A stretch of DNA of 64,000 bases from assembly GCA_016795285.1 (NCBI GenBank), contig JAEUIC010000047.1:124001-188000 (forward strand), in the 5' to 3' direction. Positions 41,276 to 49,099 of the stretch are shown piece by piece (within the stretch, counting starts at the first letter, position 1; each line of letters opens with the position of its first letter). Made by a program: the position numbers and the translations under genes. Source of the DNA: Planctomycetota bacterium (lineage in GTDB: Bacteria > Planctomycetota > B15-G4 > SIAN01). The notes under the pieces were generated by a model. The model saw only the letters and a program-made list of their open reading frames with translations. It was not told the origin of the DNA and ran no database searches.

Positions 41276-43158
41276 GTGGCGGGGAGAAAACGGCGGTCAG
41301 AACCGCACCTCCGCCGCTCCGCCCCGGGCAATCGGCCAACTCTCCGCCGCCTTCTCCTCGCCACCTGCCGGATTGGGCTGCATTCGGCCGCCGCTCTGCG
41401 CTCGCGATCGTCGTCGCGCTGGCGATCGTCGCGCGGCTCGTCCGCTACGCCGTCGACTTCCCGATCTGGGGCGACGAGGCGTTCGTCGCGTGCAGCCTCC
41501 TCGCGCGCGACCTGGCCGGCCTGCTGCAGCCGCTCGAGTTCGAGATGGTCGTGCCGCTCGGCTGGCTGCTGCCGACCGGCTGGCTGGTCGAGCGGCTCGG
41601 CGGCTCCACGCTCGTGCTGCGACTGCCCGCGCTGCTGGCCGGGCTCGCCGCGCTGCTGCTCTTCGCGGGCCTCGCGCGCCGCCTCTTGCCGCGCCGCACC
41701 GCGCTGCTGGCCGTGGCCTGGTTCGGCGGCTCCTACTACCTGATCCGCCACAGCGCCGAGGTGAAGCCCTACGCCTTCGACCTGCTGGCCGGCGTGCTGC
41801 TCTACGACGCGGCGCTGCGCATCGTCCGCTGCGAACCGCGCGCGTGGCTGCGCTTCGCGCTCCTCGGCGCGCTCGCCAGCTGGTGCAGCTATCCGGCGAT
41901 CTTCGTCGCGAGCGGCGCCGGCCTCGCCGCCGCGCTGCTGCAAGCGACGCCCCGCTTTGCGCCGACCCGCCAAGCGGCGCCCGGCCTCATCGCTTGCCAC
42001 CCCGACATGCGCTCCCGATCGCTGCACGCCCCCGCCCTCCTCGCGCTCGCCCTCGTCGCCGCCAGCTTCGCCGCGATGTACCTCGCCTTCGGCCACGCGC
42101 AGCAGTGGAGCGAGGAGCGCATCGCCGACGCGCGCCACTGGGACGACCACTTCCTGCCGCTCGCGGAACCGTGGCGCTGGCCGTGGTGGCTGCTGCGCGA
42201 GCTGACCGGCAACCTGCTCGCCTACCCCAACGGCGGCCCCGCCTTCGGCTCGAGCGCCACCTTCCTGCTGGTGGTCGCCGGCGCCGTCGCGTGGTGGCGC
42301 CGCGGACGGCGCGCCGAGCTGCTGCTGCTGCTCGCCCCGCTCGCGCCCATGCTCGCCGCCTCCGCGCTGCGTAAGTACCCCTTCGGCGGCAGCGCCCGCA
42401 TCGCGCTCCACTTGGCGATCCCGATCTGCCTGCTCGCGGCGAGCGGCGTCGCGGGGCTGGCGGAGCGCGTCGCGAGGTGGCGGGGCATGCGAGCAGCGAC
42501 CCGATCGATGGAACGGCGCCCGCTCGTCCTCGCGAAACGCCGCGCGCAGGCCGCCGCGACGCTGCTGCTCGCCGCCTTCGCGATCGGCAGCGCGGTGCGC
42601 GACGTCGCGAAGCCGTGGAAGACGCGCCAGGATCGCAACCACCGAGCGGCATTCGCGTGGCTCGAGGAGCAGGTGCAGCCCGGCGACGTGGTGGCGCTCT
42701 TCGGCCGCTTCGAGGACGGGGCCGCTGACGGCGCACCCTCCGACGCAACCGCTGACGCACCCCTCGACGCAACCACTGGCGCGAGCGCCGACGACCACCA
42801 CTCCGCGCGCGCCTCCCCCGACCTGCGCGGCTGGCGCGGCTCGGCGGGGCGACTGCGCTACGAGCTGCTGCTGCTCGCGCGCCGCCGCGGCGTCACGTTG
42901 CGCTTCGCTCCGGAGCCGGCGACGCTCGCTCGAGAACCTTCGCACGGCGCGCTCTGGAGCGTCACCTACCGCGACAACGAAGCGCCCTTCCCCGACGCAG
43001 TGCACGAGCAGTGGCAAGCGGAGCTGACGGCGACGTTCGGGCCGCCGCTCGAGCAGCGCCCGTTCGTGATCGGCGGCGCGAGCCCCGACCCTGCGACCGG
43101 CAGCGCGCGGCAGGAGCAGATCGAGTTCGTCCGGCGGCGCGGCGGCAGCGATCGCTGA
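41251..43158 (+). CDS. Membrane glycosyltransferase, ArnT/PMT-like (GT-C fold)
   Basis: 635 residues from ATG 41251, the only ATG ahead of the first helix. A first membrane helix (ALAIVVALAIVARLVRYAV, about 50-68) leads into DFPIWGDEAFVACSLLARDL, whose GDEA holds the acidic catalytic pair expected in the first loop of GT-C enzymes. About eight to ten further hydrophobic segments follow to residue ~460. Family members move sugars from polyprenyl-phosphate donors on the outer side of the inner membrane. A tail of about 170 residues, with an Ala/Asp-rich repeat (ADGAPSDATADAPLDATTGA), lies outside. The first ~35 codons lie in a 34-base repeat and its inverted partner, so the true N-terminus is uncertain. 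A non-ATG start further in is possible. Confidence 0.8.
   Translation: MDRPPTPLGGGEKTAVRTAPPPLRPGQSANSPPPSPRHLPDWAAFGRRSALAIVVALAIVARLVRYAVDFPIWGDEAFVACSLLARDLAGLLQPLEFEMVVPLGWLLPTGWLVERLGGSTLVLRLPALLAGLAALLLFAGLARRLLPRRTALLAVAWFGGSYYLIRHSAEVKPYAFDLLAGVLLYDAALRIVRCEPRAWLRFALLGALASWCSYPAIFVASGAGLAAALLQATPRFAPTRQAAPGLIACHPDMRSRSLHAPALLALALVAASFAAMYLAFGHAQQWSEERIADARHWDDHFLPLAEPWRWPWWLLRELTGNLLAYPNGGPAFGSSATFLLVVAGAVAWWRRGRRAELLLLLAPLAPMLAASALRKYPFGGSARIALHLAIPICLLAASGVAGLAERVARWRGMRAATRSMERRPLVLAKRRAQAAATLLLAAFAIGSAVRDVAKPWKTRQDRNHRAAFAWLEEQVQPGDVVALFGRFEDGAADGAPSDATADAPLDATTGASADDHHSARASPDLRGWRGSAGRLRYELLLLARRRGVTLRFAPEPATLAREPSHGALWSVTYRDNEAPFPDAVHEQWQAELTATFGPPLEQRPFVIGGASPDPATGSARQEQIEFVRRRGGSDR
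41275..41308 (+). repeat. Interspersed 34-base repeat, copy 1
   Basis: Begins GGTGGCGGGGAG, continues AAAACGGCGG and ends TCAGAACCGCAC. Its first base is the last base of the DUF885 stop codon. It lies inside the 5' end of the glycosyltransferase gene. Confidence 0.85.
41344..41365 (-). repeat. Degenerate inverted partner of repeat copy 1
   Basis: CCGCCGCCTTCTCCTCGCC and the following ACC match the reverse complement of the first 22 bases of the repeat with three mismatches. Together with 41275-41308 it can form a hairpin across 35 bases. Confidence 0.6.
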
Positions 43159-43198
43159 CGCGCCCCGCGCTCACGCCGCTCGGCGGCGCTGACGCGCG

Positions 43199-44121
43199 TC
43201 ACTCGTCGAGATCGGTGAAGCTCCCGGTCGCGTCGAGCGGATGGGTGTCGATCGTGTCCCACGGGATCACGAACGAGCCCTCCATCACGCCGTCGCGATC
43301 CTGATCGAAGAGCACCTGCAGGTCGGGATCGAGCCCGGGCGACTCGCGGACGCACTTCATCCAGTTGCTCCACGCCATCTGCCACGGCTTGCGCTCGAAG
43401 CTCACGACCTCGCCGTCGATCGAGTGGGAGCGGGCGGTGATCGTCCTGAAGGGCGCCGCGGCGGCTGCGGGCACGCGCAGAGTCAAGGCGCCCGTCGCTG
43501 CCGTCACGGCGAAGACGCTCCGGCTCTCCCACTCGAGGAGCCACAGCTCTTCCGTCACGACCGGCCCCGGCAGCAGCACGGTCGTCAGGTCGCAGACGTT
43601 CCCGAGCGTCGCGGCGATCGGCAGTGGAGTGCGCGTCAGCGTCGTCGGCAGGAACGACACGGACTGCACGGAGACATCGGTCGACGTCGCGGCGCCGTTG
43701 CCCGCCTTGCCTCGCCAGCGGAAGACGACCTCGCGCGTCTGGAGCCGACCTCGACCGGCCCTCGGTCGCCGGGCTTGCGGCGACGCCGCATCTGCTTCGT
43801 TGCGCCTCCTCGTTGGATCTCTCCGTTGATCCAGCTCGTCGGCGCGCCTCGCATCTGCGGCGTCGGCGCGGCGCCCGACTCGGTCGGTCCGATCGAGATC
43901 GGCTCCTTCGTCGACAACGCGACGCGCACCCGCAGGTACTCCTCGTCGGAGACAGCGATCAGGTTCCGAGCAACCGCCATCGTGTTGGAACCCGCGTGGA
44001 GCTGCTCGGGAAAGACGAGCGGTGCCTGCTGACCGTTCGCAGCAGCGGCGACACACGCCACGACGCCCACCGCGCCAAGCGACGCGAAACCGAGCCCACG
44101 GGCCCGCCCGACACGGTTCAT
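43199..44121 (-). pseudogene. Secreted protein of unknown function, split by a one-base frameshift
   Basis: From ATG 44121 the minus strand encodes a signal peptide (LGFASLGAVGVVACVAAAA) and a sensible chain up to about MRRRRKPGD...VEVGS near 43745. The frame then degrades. A different frame continues from about 43755 with LQTREVVFRWRGKAG and ends in protein-like sequence (FVIPWDTIDTHPLDATGSF) at 43199. The length of 923 bases is not a multiple of three, which fits a single lost or gained base near 43740-43790. This is either a real frameshift or an assembly error. The joined product (about 306 residues) has no family I recognise. GGGAG lies upstream of the ATG. It is divergent from the porin gene at 44352. 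Confidence 0.6.
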
Positions 44122-44351
44122 CAGCCCCACTCCCAGCTCCTGCGCCCCGCCTCGCGAGCGCCGCTGACGCGCTCCCGCTCCCAACGCGGCGGGGCGTCGT
44201 TCCCGTGCCGCGCTCGTCGGTCCGCGGTCCACCGCCCGATCACCCGGGAAGCACCGGCCCTTCGGCGGAGCGCGCATCGCGGCACGCCAATTCCGCTCGC
44301 CCCGGATCCGGCGAACGCCGGCGCGGTACCACCACCTGAGGGAGAGCGGAG

Positions 44352-45872
44352 ATGTCGGAACTCGTCGCGGGTCTCGCGTGCTCGTCACGCATCGTCGCCG
44401 CCCTCGCGTGGGGCTGGTGCGCCGCACCAGGCGCCTTGGCCGTCCAGTCGACGCCGCCCGCTGCGCCACCCGCGTCGACCGCTGCGTCGACGACGGCAGA
44501 GGCGCCGCCGCTGCTCGACGTGAAGTTCGCGGACGACCTGCGCCTCACCGTCCCCGGCTGGGAGGGCGCGCGCTTCTGGATGGAGGGGCGCTGGCGCAGC
44601 GAGCACTGGTCGCACTTCGAGACGCCCTCCACCGACGGCGACTACGACTTCGGCCACTTCCGTTTCCGCCAGGGGCTCGCGCAGAAGCTCGGACCGGTCG
44701 AGTTCGGCTTCGAGTGGCAGTCGGCGAACGTCTTCGGCGTCGACGTCGATGCGCCGGTCGGGCCCGGCAAGAACTACATCGACGCCAACCGCAGCGGATC
44801 GCCACAGGACCTCACCATCCGTCAGCTCTGGGCCGAACTCGCCTTCGATGGGTCGCTCGCGCGCCTCGGGCGCCAGGTCTACGAGGACAACGCCGGGGTG
44901 AAGTACGACGATGGCGCCTTCCAGTGGCTGCGCGACCGCGGCAACGCGCGGCTGGTCGGCAATCTCGACTGGACGGCAGGCGGACGCAACTGGGATGGCG
45001 TGTCTTGGCAGCGCGAGAGCAAGGAGTGGCTGGCGCGCGCGATCGCATTCGAGGCGAACGTCGGCGCGTTCGACATCGATGACGGCAGCGACTCGCTCGA
45101 GGACGCGCAGGTCGGCGGGCTCGAGATCGTCAGCAAGCGCGGCACGTGCGTCGACTCGACCGAGCTGCGCGCGTTCGGCTACGCCTTCCGCGACGATCGG
45201 CCGGCGGCGGTCGCGAAGTTCGGCGACGGCCTGTTTGCGACGACGGCGGGCGCGCAGGCGGCCGCGCGCCTCGCGGCCGGCCCCGGCGCCCTTGATCTCT
45301 TCCTCTGGGGAGCGCTGCAGCGCGGCGACGCCGGCGCGCGCGCGCAGCGGGCGGGCGCGTGGGTCGCCGAGGCGGGCTATCGCCTCGACTCCATGGCATG
45401 GAAGCCGTGGTTCCGGGTCGGCCACGCGCGCGGCCAGGGCGACAGCGACGCGACGGATGGCGAGTCGAACGACTTCTACAACGGGTTGCCGACCAACCAC
45501 ACGTACTACGGCTTCGCCGACCTCTTCGCGCTGACCAACCTGCGCGACAGCTACGTCGACCTGCTCCTCGATCCCCATCCGCAGCTGCGCTTCACGGCGT
45601 CGGCGCACCTCTTCGCCGCGGCGAGCGGCGGCTCGCGCGCCACCTTTGGCAGCGGGCCGTTCACCGCCAACACCTTCGGCTACGGCACCTTCGCGACCAC
45701 CTCGCGCAACTTCGGCGAGGAGTACGACCTGACGCTCCGCGCGAGCAGCTCCGACAAGAAGCTCTACGCGCTGCTCGGCTGGTCGCTCTTCTGTGGCGGC
45801 ACCGCCTTCGAGCGGCTCTTCGCGACCGCCGATGCGCAATTCGCCTACCTCGAGCTCGGCTTCAAGTTCTGA
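44352..45872 (+). CDS. Alginate-export-like outer-membrane beta-barrel protein
   Basis: 506 residues with a signal peptide (IVAALAWGWCAAPGALAVQS). The mature chain alternates aromatic and polar residues as in beta-barrels: ARFWMEGRWRSEHWSHFE, GHFRFRQGLAQKLGPVEFGF, LGRQVYEDNAGVKYDDGAFQ. The RQVYEDN..VKYDDG pattern is typical of the alginate export family, which includes many planctomycete porins that do not handle alginate. It ends in an aromatic residue (LELGFKF), as expected for barrel assembly by BamA. GGGAGAGCGGAG precedes the ATG. It is convergent with another porin, and the two are separated by a hairpin made of the interspersed repeat. The substrate cannot be told from sequence. Confidence 0.78.
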   Translation: MSELVAGLACSSRIVAALAWGWCAAPGALAVQSTPPAAPPASTAASTTAEAPPLLDVKFADDLRLTVPGWEGARFWMEGRWRSEHWSHFETPSTDGDYDFGHFRFRQGLAQKLGPVEFGFEWQSANVFGVDVDAPVGPGKNYIDANRSGSPQDLTIRQLWAELAFDGSLARLGRQVYEDNAGVKYDDGAFQWLRDRGNARLVGNLDWTAGGRNWDGVSWQRESKEWLARAIAFEANVGAFDIDDGSDSLEDAQVGGLEIVSKRGTCVDSTELRAFGYAFRDDRPAAVAKFGDGLFATTAGAQAAARLAAGPGALDLFLWGALQRGDAGARAQRAGAWVAEAGYRLDSMAWKPWFRVGHARGQGDSDATDGESNDFYNGLPTNHTYYGFADLFALTNLRDSYVDLLLDPHPQLRFTASAHLFAAASGGSRATFGSGPFTANTFGYGTFATTSRNFGEEYDLTLRASSSDKKLYALLGWSLFCGGTAFERLFATADAQFAYLELGFKF

Positions 45873-45882
45873 CCGAAGCGAT

Positions 45883-45926
45883 GGTGGCGGGGAGAAAACG
45901 GCGGTCGCCGTTCTCCCCCCGCCACC
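45883..45926. terminator. Hairpin built from a repeat copy and its truncated inverse, between convergent porin genes
   Basis: GGTGGCGGGGAGAAAACGGC (45883-45902) pairs with 45907-45926 at 18 of 20 positions around GGTC. The left arm continues to 45906 as a partial copy of the interspersed repeat (24 of 34 bases). It starts 10 bases after the stop of the plus-strand porin and can alternatively pair with the full inverted copy at 45931-45964. Confidence 0.65.
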
Positions 45927-45930
45927 ACCC

Positions 45931-45964
45931 GTGCGGTTCTGACCGCCGTTTCCTCCCCGCCACC
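45931..45964 (-). repeat. Interspersed 34-base repeat, copy 2 (inverted)
   Basis: Reverse complement starts GGTGGCGGGGAGG and ends TCAGAACCGCAC, with one mismatch to copy 1. It begins directly after the TGA stop of the minus-strand porin at 45965. Confidence 0.85.
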
Positions 45965-47233
45965 TCAGAAGCGGATGTTGAGGTCCACGCGAGCCCGCAT
46001 CTGCAGCTGGTCGTCGTCGGTGGTCGCCGAGGTGCCGAGGCTGCCGCGACGCATCGCCGAACCCCACAGGTGGAGCTCCGCCTTGTCGAGGCACTGCCAC
46101 TTCACCCCGACCAGGTGGCCGCGGTAGTTGGTGCCGAACAGGAAGTCGTCGTTCGTGAAGTTGGACAGCACCGCGTCCTGGCCCATCGCCTGCCAGTTGT
46201 AGTAGGCCTGCCAGTCGCCCTTCGCCTTGTTCTTGCCCCACTTCACGCCGAGCGAGTAGCCCGAATCAGCCGAGATCTTCGCTCGCGAGTTGAAGATCCA
46301 CTCGGTCGACAGGATCAGCGGCTGGGAGAAGCTCGTGTTCTCGAGCACCACCATCGGGTTCCAGATGGTGAACCGCGACAGGTAATCGTCGAGCGTCGCG
46401 TCACCTGTGGTGTCGACCCCGACGTTCCCGTTGTTCTCGCCGAAGAACCGGCTGCCGTTCACGTCGTCGGGGTTCAACCGGCTGTAGCGATAGAACGCCA
46501 GCGCTCCGGTGAGCTTGTCGGTCTCGCCGAGCTTGGTCGACGCGCTGCCCTGGGCGACGAAGGCCCACGCCGACTCGAGCGTGCCGTTGGTCGAGTTGTC
46601 GAGCAGGATGTACTCGCCCGCCATCCACTTGAAGGCGCCGTGCGTCCCGCCCGCCGCCACGCCGGTCGGCTGCACGTCCTCGTCCCACACCAGCTCGCCG
46701 TAGACCGGGTTGCGCTCGATCGGATGGCTGAACTTGCCGCCGGTGAGCCAGGCGCCCGCCAGCGCCGCCGGCTTCCAGGTCACGAACGCGCGGTCGAGGC
46801 TGATCGAGAACTTGTCGAAGGTGCCGCCGAGGTTCTGGTGCGGCGAGTTCTCGTCGCTGGCGGTGCCGGTGACCAGCCGCGCGCCGACGCTCATCTGGTC
46901 GTTCACGGCGTAGTCGCCGCCGACGCGCAGGCGCAGCCGCTCGCGGTTGCGGCTCTCCTGGTCGTCGAGCTCGAAGTCGCTCTCGTGGCGCAGGCGGAAG
47001 TCGCCGTAGAACTTGAGCTTGTCGACCCACGCGCCGAGCCCGCCGCCCTGCGCCTTGCCGAGCGACCCGGCAACGTCGGAGAGCGCCGCCTTGAAGTCGG
47101 GCGACAGCGCCGGATCGGCCTGCGCCGCGTCGTTCAGCCGCTTCAACTTCGCGTCGAGGTCGGACTGCGCCGACGCCGGCACGGCCAGCGCCCCCAGCAC
47201 GCAGAACGTCGCCGCTTCCCTGATCCGCATCAT
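45965..47233 (-). CDS. Putative outer-membrane porin
   Basis: 422 residues. Three close ATGs exist (47239, 47233, 47230); 47233 has GGAGG at seven bases and was chosen. A signal peptide (EAATFCVLGALAVPASAQ) is followed by a short helical region (DLDAKLKRLNDAAQ), then barrel strands: KLKFYGDFRLRHESDFELDD, RERLRLRVGGDYAVND, and MSVGARLVTGTASDENSPHQ. The YGDFRLR..E.D..D...RERLRLR opening is typical of the putative-porin family in planctomycetes and proteobacteria. The chain ends in MRARVDLNIRF, a barrel-type terminal Phe. It is convergent with the alginate-export-like porin. A specific substrate cannot be assigned. Confidence 0.82.
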   Translation of the reverse strand: MMRIREAATFCVLGALAVPASAQSDLDAKLKRLNDAAQADPALSPDFKAALSDVAGSLGKAQGGGLGAWVDKLKFYGDFRLRHESDFELDDQESRNRERLRLRVGGDYAVNDQMSVGARLVTGTASDENSPHQNLGGTFDKFSISLDRAFVTWKPAALAGAWLTGGKFSHPIERNPVYGELVWDEDVQPTGVAAGGTHGAFKWMAGEYILLDNSTNGTLESAWAFVAQGSASTKLGETDKLTGALAFYRYSRLNPDDVNGSRFFGENNGNVGVDTTGDATLDDYLSRFTIWNPMVVLENTSFSQPLILSTEWIFNSRAKISADSGYSLGVKWGKNKAKGDWQAYYNWQAMGQDAVLSNFTNDDFLFGTNYRGHLVGVKWQCLDKAELHLWGSAMRRGSLGTSATTDDDQLQMRARVDLNIRF

Positions 47234-47407
47234 TCGCATTCCTCCCTCTCCTCGTTTCGCCGGGAGCTTCGCCGTCGCGACCTGGCGGCGCGCGCTCTCC
47301 CGCCGTTGCTTGCCGGAGTTGTATCCGGGCTGGATCCGGTTTCATCCGCGCAGGATGACGAGCCGTCGTCACGCGCCCCGATCAGCACGCGTCTCGATCA
47401 ACGACCA

Positions 47408-47440
47408 CGCGGCCGGCTCCGCTTGGCGGAGCGGGCCGCG
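47408..47440 (-). terminator. Strong hairpin after the lipoprotein gene at 47501
   Basis: CGCGGCC (47408-47414) pairs with GGCCGCG (47434-47440), and GCTCCG (47416-47421) with CGGAGC (47427-47432), with one G-G mismatch and a 5-base loop. It lies 60 bases past the leftward stop. The remaining 47234-47500 region shows no other gene. Confidence 0.6.
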
Positions 47441-47500
47441 CGTTGGAGGGTCGTCCTGGTGGATCCTCGTCGTGGACCCGACGCAGCGATGGCGCTCCGA

Positions 47501-48781
47501 TCAGGGAGTCACCCACGGGATCGTCAAGTGGCTGAGGATCGTCGTGCGCTCGTAACCGAGCAGCCAGATGTGCAGCGACTTCGCATCGCGCCACAGGAAG
47601 GCGCGGTCGCAGCCGCCCCAGTGGTTGTCGAGATGGGTCCCGTCCTTGTCGAGCAGCAGCAGGTAGTTCTGCCGGCCGCCCTCGAACTCCGCCTTGCGCT
47701 CGGCCAACGACGCGTAGATGTCAGGAGTCCCGATTCCGAAGGTCAGCCGCAGGCACTCCGAGTCCTTGGTCGGTGCGGCCTCGCGGACCGGCAGGCTCGC
47801 AAGCGCCTCGTCGCCGATGACGATCCGGCGGCCGCCGGCAAAGCGGATCTCGAGTTCCTGCATCGCCACCGGCGCCTGCACGCCCTTCACACGACGCCAC
47901 GCGATCGACTCCGGCGCCCCCATCCAGGTCAGGTCGAAGGCGACCGGCTTGTCGAGGTTGTACCAGCCCGGCTCGGAGAACTCGGTGACGCGGATCGGCT
48001 GGTTGGCCGGCTTCACATAGTCGCCGTAGACCTCGATGCCCGGGTTGAGGACGAGGTGCATCTTGCGGGTCTGCTCGCCAAACTTGTGGAGCTTGTCACC
48101 GAGGTGCTGATCGATCTGCGCGGCCGGCACCGCGACCTCCGCTTCGACCGAGCGCAGTTCCGCGAGGGGAAACTTGAAGCCGCCGAAGGCCGGGTACCCG
48201 ACGGTCAGCGGACGCGCCATGTCGAAGCTCATCCCGTTGGCGGCTGCGAAGAGCGCGGCGTAGTGGTCCATCGGGAAGTCGAACCAGCTGTGGTAGGTCA
48301 TCCCGAGCGAGCCGTCCTCCTTCTTCTTCTCGAGGACGAGCTCCCACAACCCGGCGCGCAGGCAGTTGTTGGCGATCTTCGACTCGGCGAAGTCGCCGAC
48401 CGGCCCGAAGCGCGTCTCGTTGCGGTTGAACTCGCGCTGCATCAAGGCGACGCGCGTGAGCGTCTCGTTGCCCTTCGCGATCGCCGGGATGCGCGGCACG
48501 AACCAGCGCAGGTCGAGGTCCTTCCACTCGGGAGAGCCGGCCGCCGGGCCCGTGCGAAGCGTGTAGCGACCGTCGACTTGCGGCACGACGTCGAGCGTCG
48601 TCAGGTCCTGCGCGAGCGCGCCGAACGGCTTGTTCGGGTTGCCGCGGTAGCCGCCAGCCTCCTCGGGCTTCATCGGGACGCGCGTTTCGGTCGGCCGCGC
48701 GGCGCCGCAGCCCGCCAGGAGCGCGAGCGTGGAGAGTCGGGCGAGGGTCGATGCGACCGGAAGGCGGATGCGATCGTTCAC
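47501..48781 (-). CDS. Lipoprotein of unknown function
   Basis: 426 residues from GTG 48781. The N-terminus (VNDRIRLPVASTLARLSTLA) runs into a lipobox LLAGC (Cys near 25). The mature chain is of mixed composition with conserved-looking aromatic stretches: TYHSWFDFPMDHYAALFAAA, GWYNLDKPVAFDLTWMG and NHWGGCDRAFLWRDAK. It is not repetitive and I recognise no domain. It is transcribed divergently from the FG-GAP/UnbV/thioredoxin selenoprotein, with 318 bases between, and may share regulation with it. A weak SD (GAGG) lies about 12 bases upstream of the GTG. The unusually long open frame further upstream on this strand is a shadow of the selenoprotein gene. Confidence 0.75.
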   Translation of the reverse strand: MNDRIRLPVASTLARLSTLALLAGCGAARPTETRVPMKPEEAGGYRGNPNKPFGALAQDLTTLDVVPQVDGRYTLRTGPAAGSPEWKDLDLRWFVPRIPAIAKGNETLTRVALMQREFNRNETRFGPVGDFAESKIANNCLRAGLWELVLEKKKEDGSLGMTYHSWFDFPMDHYAALFAAANGMSFDMARPLTVGYPAFGGFKFPLAELRSVEAEVAVPAAQIDQHLGDKLHKFGEQTRKMHLVLNPGIEVYGDYVKPANQPIRVTEFSEPGWYNLDKPVAFDLTWMGAPESIAWRRVKGVQAPVAMQELEIRFAGGRRIVIGDEALASLPVREAAPTKDSECLRLTFGIGTPDIYASLAERKAEFEGGRQNYLLLLDKDGTHLDNHWGGCDRAFLWRDAKSLHIWLLGYERTTILSHLTIPWVTP

Positions 48782-49099
48782 GGTAGGGGAAGCCTCATCG
48801 AGGGTGGGTGCGAGTGCGCGTGCGTGGTCGAGTTCGGCTTCAACGCAACCTCCGGGCCGGTGACTCGCCCCCCACTGAGCATCGTCCGATGGAAACGGTT
48901 GCCCGCCAGCGGGACGGTTCGCCCCACTTCTCCTGCCCCGTTGTCCCGAGACGCCCCGACGATCGGCGGCGAGTCGCGGGGCCCGCGGTTCGAGACGTTC
49001 GGCAACGAATGCCGAGAAGCGCATGATCTCGGCCGAGCCGTGACGCAGCGGCTCGCGAAGGAACCCCCTGGGAAGAGTGCGAAGCGAGTGGAGGAAGAG
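48782..49099. other. Divergent intergenic region between two lipoprotein genes
   Basis: 318 bases without a supported gene. It must hold the promoters of both the lipoprotein at 48781 (leftward) and the selenoprotein at 49100 (rightward). No clear -10/-35 pair or long inverted repeat was recognised. Confidence 0.4.

Noticed and set aside
43740..43790. A third selenocysteine codon at the broken secreted-protein gene
   Set aside because: The interruption is a change of frame, not an in-frame UGA.
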